Shown: piece by piece, positions 23,969 through 33,052 of the stretch
Position numbering within the stretch: position 1 is the stretch's first letter
How the letters are laid out: each line of letters begins with the position of its first letter
From: Novosphingobium sp. SG707
GTDB taxonomy: Bacteria > Pseudomonadota > Alphaproteobacteria > Sphingomonadales > Sphingomonadaceae
Direction of reading: 5' to 3'
Length of the DNA: 64,000 nt
Assembly: GCF_012275515.1 (NCBI RefSeq)
Contig: NZ_JAAZQL010000004.1
Span: 310,001-374,000 of the forward strand
Translations under genes and position numbers: made by a program
Notes under the pieces: model-generated
Told to the model about the DNA's origin: nothing
The model's input: only the letters and a program-made list of their open reading frames with translations
Databases searched by the model: none

Positions 23969-26026
23969 CTACCCCCCTCTTAACAACTGCACCCCCCAAT
24001 CCCGCTCGAACAAATACAACAACACCCGCGCCGCCGCCCCGCGCTCTCCGGTCAGCCCCCCATCGCGCTCAATCAGCAACCGCGCATCGTCATGCGCCAT
24101 CGGCAACAGACGCGTAATCTGATCCAAGGACGCCACGCGAAACGGCGTATCCCCCGACTGCCGCGTCCCCAGCAATTCGCCGCCGCCGCGCAGACGCAGA
24201 TCCTCCTCGGCCAGCCGGAAGCCATCCTGCGTCTCGCGCATCAGCGCCAGCCGCTCGCGCGAAACCTCGCTCAACGTCTCCCCGCGCAGGAGCAGGCAGG
24301 TCGATTTCTCGCTGCCCCGCCCCACGCGCCCGCGCAGCTGGTGCAATTGCGCCAGACCGAAACGCTCGGCCTGTTCGATCACCATCAGCGTGGCGTTGGG
24401 CACGTCCACGCCCACCTCAATCACGGTGGTCGCCACCAGCAGCTTGGCCTGCCCGCTGGCGAAACGCTCCATCGCGGCGTCTTTCTGCTCGGGCTTCATC
24501 TGGCCATGGACCAGCACGGCATCCTCGCCAAAACGAAGGGAGAGCATCTCGTGGCGCTCCTCGGCGGCGGCAAGATCGGCCACTTCGCTCTCGCGCACCA
24601 TGGGGCATACCCAATAGGCCTGCTGCCCGGTGGCAAAATGGCGGGCCAAGGCTTCCACCACATCGCCCAGCCTTTCCTGCGCCACCACGCGCGTGTCGAT
24701 CGCCTGACGCCCCGGCGGCAACTCGTCCAGACGGCTCACATCCATCTCGCCATATTGCGCCAGCGTCAGCGTGCGCGGGATGGGCGTGGCGGTCATGGCC
24801 AGGCAATGCGTACCCTTGCCCTTTTGCGTCAGCATCAGCCGCTGGCCCACGCCAAAGCGGTGCTGCTCGTCGATCACCACAAGGCCCAGATTGCGATAGA
24901 CCACCGCGTCCTGAAAGATCGCATGGGTGCCGATCACGATGTCGATGCTGCCATCCATCAGGCCCATCAGGATCGATTCGCGCGCGCGGCCCTTGTCGCG
25001 CCCGGTATAGAGCGCGATGTTGATACCCGTAGGCGCGGCCATCCGGCGCAGGGTTTCAAAATGCTGGCGCGCAAGGATTTCGGTCGGGGCCAGCAGCGCC
25101 CCCTGCGCCCCCGCCTCCACCGCGATCAGCAGGCTTTCAAGCGCCACCACCGTCTTGCCCGAACCAACATCGCCTTGCAGCAAACGCAGCATCGGCGCCG
25201 CCTGCGCCAGATCGCCCTCGATCTCAGCAATCGCGCGGCGCTGTGCGCCTGTCAGGGCAAAGGGCAGTTTCAAGGCCCCGCGCAGCCGCCCATCCCCGCG
25301 CAGAGGCTGGCCCTGCGCCCGGCGATTGCTGGCCCGCACCAGCATCAGCGCCAAAGAATTGGCCAGCAATTCGTCATAGGCCAGCCGGTCGCGCGCTTCT
25401 TTGTGCTCGTCGCGATGCGCCTGCGTCAAAGCCTCGCGCCAGACCGGCCAGCCCATCCGGTCCACCACGCCCGGCTCGCACCATTCGGGCAGGTCCGGCG
25501 CATGTTTGAGCGCCTGCTGCACCAGCGCGGCCATCCGGCCCTGTGTCAGGCCCTCGGACAAGGGATAGATCGCCTCGGCCAGTTGCCCCAGCATGGCCGC
25601 GCCTTCGGGGTTCACATGGTCGGGGTGGACGATCTGCAAATTCTGGCCGAACTGATCCAGCCGCCCGGCGACCCAGCGCTTCTCGCCCAGCGGCAACTGC
25701 TTTTTGGCCCAGCCCGCATTGCGCCCGAAATAGGCCAGCGTGCAAAGGTTGCCCTTCGCATCCTCGGCCAGCACGCGAAACGGCGCCTTGGGCGATGGCC
25801 CGCCACGATATTCCACCGGGGTCAGCGCGATCACCACCTGCTCGCCAATGCTGCCCTCGTCCAGATCGGCAATCGCGCGGCGGTGCACGAAACGGTCGGG
25901 CAGGTGATAGATGAAATCCCGGATCCGTTTCAGCCCCAGCTTTTCAAGCGGGCGGGCCAGACCCGGCCCCACACCTTTGAGGCCACTGGCCTCGGCAAAC
26001 AGCGGATTGAGCAAATCGGGACGCAT
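23969..26026 (-). CDS. recG: ATP-dependent DNA helicase RecG
   Basis: This 685-residue protein has the N-terminal wedge (GVGPGLARPLEKLGLKRIRDFIYHLP), an OB-fold, and a superfamily 2 helicase core. The core carries Walker A LLQGDVGSGKTVVAL, the DEQHRFG box, TATPIPRTL, and motif VI QLRGRVGRG. The TRG motif region GGGELLGTRQSG is near the end. It reverses stalled replication forks and branch-migrates Holliday junctions. The start at 26026 (MRPDLLNPLFAEAS) is typical; upstream in-frame codons are unrelated. It is divergent from the host-attachment-like gene. Confidence 0.97.
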   Translation of the reverse strand: MRPDLLNPLFAEASGLKGVGPGLARPLEKLGLKRIRDFIYHLPDRFVHRRAIADLDEGSIGEQVVIALTPVEYRGGPSPKAPFRVLAEDAKGNLCTLAYFGRNAGWAKKQLPLGEKRWVAGRLDQFGQNLQIVHPDHVNPEGAAMLGQLAEAIYPLSEGLTQGRMAALVQQALKHAPDLPEWCEPGVVDRMGWPVWREALTQAHRDEHKEARDRLAYDELLANSLALMLVRASNRRAQGQPLRGDGRLRGALKLPFALTGAQRRAIAEIEGDLAQAAPMLRLLQGDVGSGKTVVALESLLIAVEAGAQGALLAPTEILARQHFETLRRMAAPTGINIALYTGRDKGRARESILMGLMDGSIDIVIGTHAIFQDAVVYRNLGLVVIDEQHRFGVGQRLMLTQKGKGTHCLAMTATPIPRTLTLAQYGEMDVSRLDELPPGRQAIDTRVVAQERLGDVVEALARHFATGQQAYWVCPMVRESEVADLAAAEERHEMLSLRFGEDAVLVHGQMKPEQKDAAMERFASGQAKLLVATTVIEVGVDVPNATLMVIEQAERFGLAQLHQLRGRVGRGSEKSTCLLLRGETLSEVSRERLALMRETQDGFRLAEEDLRLRGGGELLGTRQSGDTPFRVASLDQITRLLPMAHDDARLLIERDGGLTGERGAAARVLLYLFERDWGVQLLRGG

Positions 26027-26187
26027 AGACAGGCTATTAGCGCATGGAACAAAAGGTGCCACTCCCGAATCTTTGCCCTGACCAATTTGACCTTGGGCGC
26101 AATTTGACCTTGCGCATGGACGGCGGCGCGAAATCGGCGTCCTGTTCCCTTCCCGGCCGACAACACCGGGAGGATATGGAGACAAAG

Positions 26188-26574
26188 ATGCTTCTGCCCC
26201 ATGGCACCGTGATCGCCGTGATCGACGCGCACAATTTCCGCCTGTTCCGCAACATTGGCGACGAGGCCAATCCGGAGCTGGCCGAGGCCCCTGCGCCGCG
26301 TCTGGACACGCATAACCATTCGGGCGCCAGCCATCATGGTTCTACCGTCACCATGGCCCATGACGCCCATGCTGCCGCCGCCGTCGAATGGCTGGCGCAG
26401 GAGGTGCAGGGACACCGGATCGCCCATCTTGTGGTCATCGCCGGCCCGCGCAGCCTTGGCGAATTGCGCAAGGCCTATACCAAGGGCATCGAGCAGGCGT
26501 TGCTGGGCGAACTGGCCAAGGATCTGGGCGAGGCCAGAGGCCCTGAAATTCTCGCGCAGCTGCGCGGGCGCTGA
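26188..26574 (+). CDS. host attachment family protein (BaeRF-like)
   Basis: This 128-residue protein begins MLLPHGTVIAVIDAHNFRLFRN. It contains a His-rich linker (DTHNHSGASHHGS), then AAAVEWLAQEVQ and LVVIAGPRSLGELRKAY, as in the Host_attach family named after a plant-attachment gene and structurally related to archaeal release-factor-like domains. The actual role is unknown. The ATG at 26188 has GGAG at proper spacing; the ATG four codons earlier sits too near its own GGGAGG. It is followed by sdhE after 60 bp. Confidence 0.75.
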   Translation: MLLPHGTVIAVIDAHNFRLFRNIGDEANPELAEAPAPRLDTHNHSGASHHGSTVTMAHDAHAAAAVEWLAQEVQGHRIAHLVVIAGPRSLGELRKAYTKGIEQALLGELAKDLGEARGPEILAQLRGR

Positions 26575-26634
26575 CAGGTTTGCGGGCCGCATCAATCATT
26601 GATCTGCGGCCCGCGCTGGCCTAACCGAGGCCCT

Positions 26635-26919
26635 ATGACCGACTCCCTTGACCAAGCCCATCAGGACCGTCTGAAACGCCTGCACTATCGCGCATGGCAT
26701 CGCGGCACGCGTGAGGCCGATTACATGATCGGCGGCTTCTTCGACAGGTTCCATGCCCAGTGGGGCGAGGAACAGCTCGTCTGGTTCGAAAAACTGATCG
26801 ACGAGGAAGATGTGGACATCATGGGCTGGGCGCTGGGCACGCTGAATACCCCGCTCGAATATGAAGGGCCGATGATGGCGGCTTTGAAAAAGCTGGATTA
26901 CGTCGATATTCCGCGTTGA
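26635..26919 (+). CDS. sdhE: succinate dehydrogenase FAD assembly factor SdhE
   Basis: The 94-residue acidic protein has the SdhE (DUF339) signature: RLHYRAWHRGTREADYMIGGFFD, with the conserved RGxxE motif needed for flavinylation, then DEEDVDIMGWALG. It helps attach FAD covalently to SdhA in the cytoplasm. Placement just upstream of mfd is common in alphaproteobacteria. A strong terminator follows its stop, so mfd has its own promoter. Confidence 0.93.
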   Translation: MTDSLDQAHQDRLKRLHYRAWHRGTREADYMIGGFFDRFHAQWGEEQLVWFEKLIDEEDVDIMGWALGTLNTPLEYEGPMMAALKKLDYVDIPR

Positions 26920-26930
26920 ACGGGTTTAAA

Positions 26931-26975
26931 GGATAGGTGCGAGGGTTATGACCCTCGCACCTATCCCTTCTCTTT
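26931..26975 (+). terminator. intrinsic terminator after sdhE
   Basis: A 15-bp perfect stem (GGATAGGTGCGAGGG against CCCTCGCACCTATCC) with a 6-nt loop is followed by CTTCTCTTT. It begins 11 bp after the sdhE stop codon and separates sdhE from mfd. Confidence 0.85.
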
Positions 26976-27110
26976 GGGGCATCCCCATCGCTTCCCTTTC
27001 CTCCCCCTTCAATCTCCCCTAAAGCGCCAAGCAACCCACGCCCCCGCCCACCGAATCGGTGCGGCGGGCGATTGCTGTTGCCCATGGGGCTGTTTGGACA
27101 CGGATTGAAC

Positions 27111-30100
27111 ATGGCTGATATCTCCCGCATTCTTGGCGCCAAATCGCCCCTGACGCTGGCGGGCCTGTCGCGCGGCAGCCAGCCTCTGGTGCTGGCCGAT
27201 CTGGCGCGGGCAGCCTCGCACAAGGGGGGCCGCGCGGTGTTCGTGGCCGCCGACGAGGCCGCGATGCGCTCGATTGCCGATGTCGCCCCGGTGTTTGCGC
27301 CCGAGCTGGAGGTCATCGAATTTCCCGCGTGGGACTGCCTGCCCTATGACCGCTCCAGCCCGGCGCTGTCGGTCTCCTCGCGCCGCCTTGCCGCGCTGCA
27401 TCGGTTGCAACAGCCCGCCAAGACTCCGCAACTACTGGTCACGACGATTGCCGCCGTGCTGCAAAGGGTGCTCACGCCCTTCCGCATCCGCGAATCGGTG
27501 CGCCTGCTCAAATCCGGGGCCGAGGTGGGGCGCGAAACGCTGACCTCGCTGCTGTCGCGCGCGGGCTATGCGCGGACCGATACGGTGGCGGATGCTGGCG
27601 AATATGCGGTGCGCGGCTCGATCTTCGACATTTTCCCCTCGGGGCTGGAACACGGCCTGCGCCTCGATTTCTTTGGCGACGAGATCGAGACCCTACGCCT
27701 GTTCGATCCCAACACCCAGCGCACCGTGGGCACGGTGGAGCAGCACCTGCTGCTGCCCGCCAGCGAGGCGATGCTGGAGGATGCCACCGTCAAGCGCTTC
27801 CGCACCCGCTATCGCGAGATGTTCGGGGCGACGGCCACCTCCGATCCGCTCTATCAGGCGATCACCGATGGGCGGCGTCTGGCGGGGATGGAACATTGGC
27901 TGCCGCTGCTGGAGGACCGGCTGGTCACGATTTTCGACCATCTGGCGGCCGATGATCTGCTGGTGGTCGATGCCTCGGCGGCCCATTCCGCCGAAGAGCG
28001 CCTGACCGACATTGCCGACTATTACGCGGCCCGCAAGGACACATCCGGCAAGGCGCCGGGCGCCTATCGCCCGCTTGAACCGGCTTCGCTTTACCTGACT
28101 CAGGATGAACTGACGCAGCGTCTGGCCGCATGGCCCGCCCACCGCGCCGAACCCTTCCCCCAGCCCGATGGCGCGGCCACGGTCGATTTCGCCTTTGGCA
28201 ATGCCCGCGATTTCGCCCCCGAGCGCGCACGGGGCGACAATGCCTATGAGGCCGCCGCCAAGCACCTGCTGACCGCCGCGCGCTCAGGCCGCCGCGCGAT
28301 CCTTGCCGCCTATTCCACCGGCAGCCGGGCGCGCATCACCTCGATCCTGGCCGAGGCGCAATCCCCCGGCCCGACGATGGCCGACAATTGGCAGGAGGCG
28401 CTGGGCATTGCCGGAACCGGGCGCGTGGCGGCCATCGTGCTGCCGCTCGACACAGGCTTTGCCAATGCCGACATCGAACTGGTTACCGAGCAGGATCTGC
28501 TGGGCGACCGTCTGGTGCGCCGCAAAAAGAAGAAGAAATCGGCCGACGCCTTCTTGGCCGAACTGGCCGCGCTGACGCCGGGCGATCTGGTCGTGCATAT
28601 GGAGCATGGCATCGGGCGCTATGAGGGCCTGCAGTCGATCCCGGTCGGCGGGTCGGCGCATGACTGTGTGATGCTCACCTATGCCGGGGGCGACAAGCTC
28701 TATGTGCCGGTGGAAAATCTCGATGTGCTCTCGCGCTTTGGGTCCGAATCCGAGGGCGTTGCGCTGGATCGGCTGGGCGGCGAAGGATGGCAGAAGCGGC
28801 GCGCGAAACTGCGCGAACGCATCCGCGAGATCGCGCATGAATTGTTGAAAACCGCTGCCCTTCGCGCGCTGAAAACCGCGCCTGCGCTGCTGTCCGATCC
28901 GGCCAGCTATGATCCCTTCTGCGACCGCTTCCCTTGGCAGGAAACGGAAGATCAGGAAACGGCGATCAGCGATGTGATCGAGGATCTGGCGTCCGGCCGC
29001 CCGATGGACCGCCTCGTCTGCGGCGATGTGGGCTTTGGCAAGACCGAGGTGGCGCTGCGTGCGGCTTTCGTTGCCGCCATGGCGGGGCAGCAGGTGGCCG
29101 TGGTCGCGCCCACCACTTTGCTCGCGCGCCAGCATCACAAGGGCTTTACCGAGCGCTTTGCCGGTTTCCCGCTCAATGTGGGCCGCCTCTCGCGCCTTGT
29201 GCCCGACAAGGAGGCGAGCCAAACTCGCGCGGGGCTGGAGGACGGCACGGTCGATATTGTGGTGGGCACCCATGCCTTGCTGGCCAAGAATGTGAAGTTC
29301 AAGCGGCTGGGCCTTGTTATCGTTGACGAAGAGCAGCGCTTTGGCGTCAACCACAAGGAAAAGCTCAAGCAATTGCGCGCCGACGTGCATATGCTGACGC
29401 TGACCGCAACGCCCATCCCGCGCACGTTGCAGATGGCGATGTCGGGCCTGCGTGAGCTTTCCACCATCCAGACGCCGCCGGTCGATCGCCTGGCCGTGCG
29501 CACCTATGTGATGGAATGGGACGAGGTGGTGATGCGCGAGGCTTTGCTGCGCGAACATCATCGCGGCGGGCAGAGCTTTATCGTCGTGCCGCGCATTTCC
29601 GATATGGCCGAGATCGAGGACTGGCTGCACGCCGCCGTGCCCGAGGTCAAATATATCGCCGCCCATGGCCAGATGAGCGCCAGCGAAGTGGAAGAGCGGA
29701 TGAGCGCCTTTTACGAGCGGCGCTATGACGTGCTGGTTTCGACCACGATTGTGGAAAGCGGGATCGACATCCCCTCGGCCAACACGATCATCATTCACCG
29801 CGCGGACCGTTTCGGGCTGGCCCAGCTCTATCAGTTGCGCGGGCGCGTGGGGCGCTCGAAACTGCGGGCCTACGCATACCTCACCACGCCTGCGGGCCGG
29901 GCGCTGAACGAGACGGCGGAGAAGCGGCTGAAAGTGCTGGGCGATCTCGATTCGCTGGGCGCGGGCTTCCAGTTGGCCAGCCACGATCTCGACATTCGCG
30001 GCGCGGGCAATCTGCTGGGCGATGAGCAGTCGGGCCATATTCGCGAGGTCGGCTTCGAACTCTATCAATCGATGCTGGAGGACGCGATTCTGGCCGCCAA

Positions 30101-30602
30101 GGCGGGCGAATACGGGCTGGAGCGTGAAAGCACCAAGGGCCTCTCGCCCCAGATCACCGTCGATGCGCCGATCATGATCCCGGAGGACTACGTCCCCGAT
30201 CTGGCCGTCCGCATGGCGCTCTATCGCCGGTTGAACGATGCCGAGGATACGCGCGAGATCGAGGCGCTCTCGGCCGAAATGATCGACCGGTTTGGCCCCC
30301 TGCCCTCGGCCACCGAAAACCTCATCCAGCTTATCCAGATCAAGCGCCAGGCCATCGAGGCCCATATCGCCAAGATCGACGTGGGGCCGCGCGGTACGCT
30401 GGTGGCCTTCCACAATGATAACTTCCCCGATCCGGCCGGGCTGTTCGCCTATGTCGAGCGTGTCGGCGGGGCGGTGAAGCTGCGGCCCGATTCCAAACTG
30501 GTGGTCCAGCGCGCATGGGGCGATCCCAAGGCGCGGTTGAACGGGCTGTTCCAATTGACCAAGGGATTGAGTGCGGTGGCTCGGAAGGGGAAGAAGAAGT
30601 AA
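27111..30602 (+). CDS. mfd: transcription-repair coupling factor
   Basis: This 1163-residue protein has the UvrB-homology region at the N-terminus (VFAPELEVIEFPAWDCLPYDR), the RNA-polymerase-interacting domain around residue 480-550 (GDLVVHMEHGIGRYEGL), and a RecG-like helicase core. The core carries Walker A RLVCGDVGFGKTEVALRAAF, DEEQRFG, TATPIPRTL and QLRGRVGRS, followed by the TRG/LLGDEQSGHIREVGFELY region. Mfd removes RNA polymerase stalled at lesions and recruits UvrA. ATG at 27111 fits the family. It ends 7 bp before repeat copy 3. Confidence 0.97.
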   Translation: MADISRILGAKSPLTLAGLSRGSQPLVLADLARAASHKGGRAVFVAADEAAMRSIADVAPVFAPELEVIEFPAWDCLPYDRSSPALSVSSRRLAALHRLQQPAKTPQLLVTTIAAVLQRVLTPFRIRESVRLLKSGAEVGRETLTSLLSRAGYARTDTVADAGEYAVRGSIFDIFPSGLEHGLRLDFFGDEIETLRLFDPNTQRTVGTVEQHLLLPASEAMLEDATVKRFRTRYREMFGATATSDPLYQAITDGRRLAGMEHWLPLLEDRLVTIFDHLAADDLLVVDASAAHSAEERLTDIADYYAARKDTSGKAPGAYRPLEPASLYLTQDELTQRLAAWPAHRAEPFPQPDGAATVDFAFGNARDFAPERARGDNAYEAAAKHLLTAARSGRRAILAAYSTGSRARITSILAEAQSPGPTMADNWQEALGIAGTGRVAAIVLPLDTGFANADIELVTEQDLLGDRLVRRKKKKKSADAFLAELAALTPGDLVVHMEHGIGRYEGLQSIPVGGSAHDCVMLTYAGGDKLYVPVENLDVLSRFGSESEGVALDRLGGEGWQKRRAKLRERIREIAHELLKTAALRALKTAPALLSDPASYDPFCDRFPWQETEDQETAISDVIEDLASGRPMDRLVCGDVGFGKTEVALRAAFVAAMAGQQVAVVAPTTLLARQHHKGFTERFAGFPLNVGRLSRLVPDKEASQTRAGLEDGTVDIVVGTHALLAKNVKFKRLGLVIVDEEQRFGVNHKEKLKQLRADVHMLTLTATPIPRTLQMAMSGLRELSTIQTPPVDRLAVRTYVMEWDEVVMREALLREHHRGGQSFIVVPRISDMAEIEDWLHAAVPEVKYIAAHGQMSASEVEERMSAFYERRYDVLVSTTIVESGIDIPSANTIIIHRADRFGLAQLYQLRGRVGRSKLRAYAYLTTPAGRALNETAEKRLKVLGDLDSLGAGFQLASHDLDIRGAGNLLGDEQSGHIREVGFELYQSMLEDAILAAKAGEYGLERESTKGLSPQITVDAPIMIPEDYVPDLAVRMALYRRLNDAEDTREIEALSAEMIDRFGPLPSATENLIQLIQIKRQAIEAHIAKIDVGPRGTLVAFHNDNFPDPAGLFAYVERVGGAVKLRPDSKLVVQRAWGDPKARLNGLFQLTKGLSAVARKGKKK

Positions 30603-30609
30603 GGGTTGG

Positions 30610-30800
30610 CCTCCGGCGGGTTAAGGGCCTTGGCCCTTAACAATCCCGATACTGTCCATGTTGCGCCAAGGATTTGGCGTTACGCGACATTGCCGCGCCG
30701 CAGGCTGTTAAACCGCTTCGCGGATAGGCGCTTCTTGGCCAAGGAAGCGCCACCCCAAAAAGGGATTGTTAAGGGCCCCCGCCCTTAACCCGCCGGAGGC
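30610..30800. repeat. intergenic repeat element, copy 3 (191 bp, inverted relative to copy 1)
   Basis: Left end GCCTCCGGCGGG + stem TTAAGGGCC/GGCCCTTAA + CAATCCC; right end inverted with stem TTAAGGGC/GCCCTTAA. Read on the minus strand, its interior (CCGCGAAGCGGTTTA, then AGCCTGCGGCGCGGC, then TTGGCGCAA and TGGACA) lines up with the plus strand of copy 1. So whole elements occur in both orientations. It sits between the convergent mfd and Cache-domain genes. Confidence 0.9.
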
Positions 30801-30814
30801 ACCCCCTTCAAACC

Positions 30815-31276
30815 TTACCCCTTATAATACCCCACCCCCACAATATGATCCCCCACGCGCCGCACCAGCGAGACCTTGTGTTCGACGCGATTGTCGGCGC
30901 GGTTGAGCCAGACGTAATCGACGCGGCCTTCGGGCTGATCCTTGACCGAGGCGATGATGGCCTGCACCAGCAGCTTGCCCTCGGCATCGGTCATGTCGAT
31001 GGCGCTGGTGCCGATCAGTTTGGGGTTGGCACCGGTGGCTTCATAAACGCCCTTGGTGTTAAAGACGAAGACGTAGAGGTCTTTGTGGGCAAAGCCTGCC
31101 TTGGGGTCGCTGAATTCGGCAAAGGCCTTGGCGGGGCCTTCCTTGGTCAATTCGACCACGGCGCGGTCGAGCAGGCCCTGCGCCTCGGTCGAGCTGGCAT
31201 GGGGCGCGGCGATGGCGGCGGGAATGGCCAGCGCAAACAGCGCGGGGGCGAGCAGCAAACGAGAGAACACGGTCAT
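30815..31276 (-). CDS. periplasmic single-Cache domain protein
   Basis: The 153-residue precursor has a Sec signal peptide (VFSRLLLAPALFALAIPAAIAAP) and a single Cache_2-like domain: LLDRAVVELTKEGPAKAFAEFSDP, then DLYVFVFNTKGVYEATGANPKLIG and VDYVWLN. In sensors this domain binds small ligands outside the membrane; here it is not attached to any membrane or signalling domain, so it may be a soluble binding protein. A GGxDxV-rich C-terminus closes the protein. It is convergent with mfd. Confidence 0.8.
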   Translation of the reverse strand: MTVFSRLLLAPALFALAIPAAIAAPHASSTEAQGLLDRAVVELTKEGPAKAFAEFSDPKAGFAHKDLYVFVFNTKGVYEATGANPKLIGTSAIDMTDAEGKLLVQAIIASVKDQPEGRVDYVWLNRADNRVEHKVSLVRRVGDHIVGVGYYKG

Positions 31277-31491
31277 CACTTCTGATCTCCATCCTCGGCG
31301 GGCCCGGCCTGCGTTCTGACCGCAGGTCGCTCGCCCGCCGCTTGGCAGCGATTCAGCGCCAGCCTCCATGCGGCGTTGATGACAGTCTATGTGGCACCGA
31401 CGTGCGCGTAGGTCGTGGAGCCAGATCAAGCCGATGGGGCAGTTTGTCTTTGGCCGAAGGGATAAGGCCGCGCGCGCTCAGGGTATGAGGA

Positions 31492-32856
31492 TCAGCCGCG
31501 CACCAGCGCCAGAAAGGCCGCCTCGGGCATCGGCTGGGCGCGGACAAAGCCCTGATAACAGGCGCAGCCTTCACGCGCCACGGTCAGGCGTTGGGCCTCG
31601 GTTTCAATGCCCTCGGCCACGACATCAAGGTCGAGCGCCTTGGCCATGGCCACAATTGCGCGCAGCACGGCCAGATCGCGCGGATCATCGGTAATGCCAT
31701 CGACCATCGAGCGGTCGAGCTTGAGATAATGCAGCGGCAGGGTTTTGAGATAATGGAAATTGCAGAAACCCGCCCCGAAATCATCCAGCGCGATCCTTAT
31801 CCCCAGCCGCGCCAGATCAGAGAGCGACCTTTCGGCCAGCGTCATATCCGCCACCAGCACCTGTTCGGTCACCTCCAGCGTCAGCCGGTCGGTGGGAAAG
31901 CCGCTCTTGCCCAGCGCCTTGCCAAGGTCGAAGGTGAAGCTGACCGCCGCCAGATCGGCTGCCGTTACGTTAAGCGAGAGCCGCAGATGCCCCGGCCATG
32001 CCGATGCGGCATTGAGCGCAGTTTCGGCAATATGGCGCGACAGGGGGGCCAGATGATCGGCCCGGTCGGCAATCGCAAACAGTGCCGCCGCCCCGATCCG
32101 CCCCAGTTTCGGATGGTTCCATCGCGCCAGCGCCTCGGCGCCCGAGAGATGCTCGTTGCCTTCCTCGTCCAGCGCGAATTGCGGCTGATAGTGGACCTCG
32201 ATCTCGCCCTTGTCGATGGCGTGGAGCAGGTCGGCCTCCAATTGCGCCGCCGTGCGCCCCGCCCGGTTCGTCTCGCCATCGACCCAGACCACCCGGCGCG
32301 CCACATCGCGCTGCGCCACGGCCAGCGTCTGGGCCAGCCGGTCCATCGCGCTCTCCGCGCTTTCGCCCACCAGCACGCGCAGCAGGGCGATGCGCGGCGA
32401 GAGACGCAGCGTGCCCACCCGGCGCTGGATCGGCTGGGCGATGCGGTCGGCCAGTTGATCGGCAAAGGCGTGCCAGCGCTCGCGGCTGCATGCCTCGTCC
32501 ACAATCAGCAGAAACGTGCCCCCAGGCCCGCGCGCGGCAAACCATGGGCCGTTCAGGCTCTCCGTCGCCAGCCGGGCGATGCGCGTGGCCACCTCGATCA
32601 GCGCGGCATCGCCTGTCGCCTCGCCATAGGCCAGATTGATCGTTTCAAACCGCCGGATGCCCATCAGCATCGCATGGACGCGCGGAATGCCCCCGCCCGT
32701 TTCGGCCGCCGATTTGCCCTGCTCCACCCATTCGGCCAATCGGTCGCGCGATGCATCCAGCGTCAAAAGACCGGTCAGCGGATCACGGCCCGCATCGTCA
32801 TGGTCCTGCATCACCGCAGGTATAATCCCGGCGGGCAAATTGTGACGAAAGGGCAT
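31492..32856 (-). CDS. GGDEF-EAL protein, probable cyclic-di-GMP phosphodiesterase
   Basis: This 454-residue cytoplasmic protein has a degenerate GGDEF domain: the usual GGDEF is replaced by GPGGTFLL, so it should not synthesise c-di-GMP. Its EAL domain is well kept: EALARWNHP, Asn in LNVTAADL, Glu in LEVTEQ, the Asp pair in DDFGAGF, Lys-Leu-Asp in YLKLDRSMV, Glu in EGIETEAQ and the Gln of QGF. It is therefore likely an active phosphodiesterase, with the GGDEF part perhaps sensing GTP. ATG at 32856 was preferred to the GTG four codons upstream. A PilZ receptor gene lies 3 kb away. Confidence 0.88.
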   Translation of the reverse strand: MPFRHNLPAGIIPAVMQDHDDAGRDPLTGLLTLDASRDRLAEWVEQGKSAAETGGGIPRVHAMLMGIRRFETINLAYGEATGDAALIEVATRIARLATESLNGPWFAARGPGGTFLLIVDEACSRERWHAFADQLADRIAQPIQRRVGTLRLSPRIALLRVLVGESAESAMDRLAQTLAVAQRDVARRVVWVDGETNRAGRTAAQLEADLLHAIDKGEIEVHYQPQFALDEEGNEHLSGAEALARWNHPKLGRIGAAALFAIADRADHLAPLSRHIAETALNAASAWPGHLRLSLNVTAADLAAVSFTFDLGKALGKSGFPTDRLTLEVTEQVLVADMTLAERSLSDLARLGIRIALDDFGAGFCNFHYLKTLPLHYLKLDRSMVDGITDDPRDLAVLRAIVAMAKALDLDVVAEGIETEAQRLTVAREGCACYQGFVRAQPMPEAAFLALVRG

Positions 32857-33052
32857 CGGTGCTTTCACGCTGTTTGTTCGAACAAGCTTTTAACATAGGC
32901 GATAAGCTCTTGCCAAAACCTTCTCTTGATTGGACCTTGTCACAAAGGCCGCGCTGGCAATTGGGCAAAAGCCCGCCTATGAGGCCCAGAAGGGCCAGCC
33001 ATCAGCCCGGCGATCCAATTTACAGCCATTTTGCAAAGCGGAAATTTCGGCA

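Noticed and set aside
24092..26107. A 671-codon antisense frame over recG, and a 618-codon one over aspS (12502-14358)
   Set aside because: Both are shadows of well-conserved genes with no features of real proteins.
28284..30554. A 756-codon antisense frame within mfd
   Set aside because: Same GC artefact; no similarity or ribosome binding site, and mfd is intact on the other strand.
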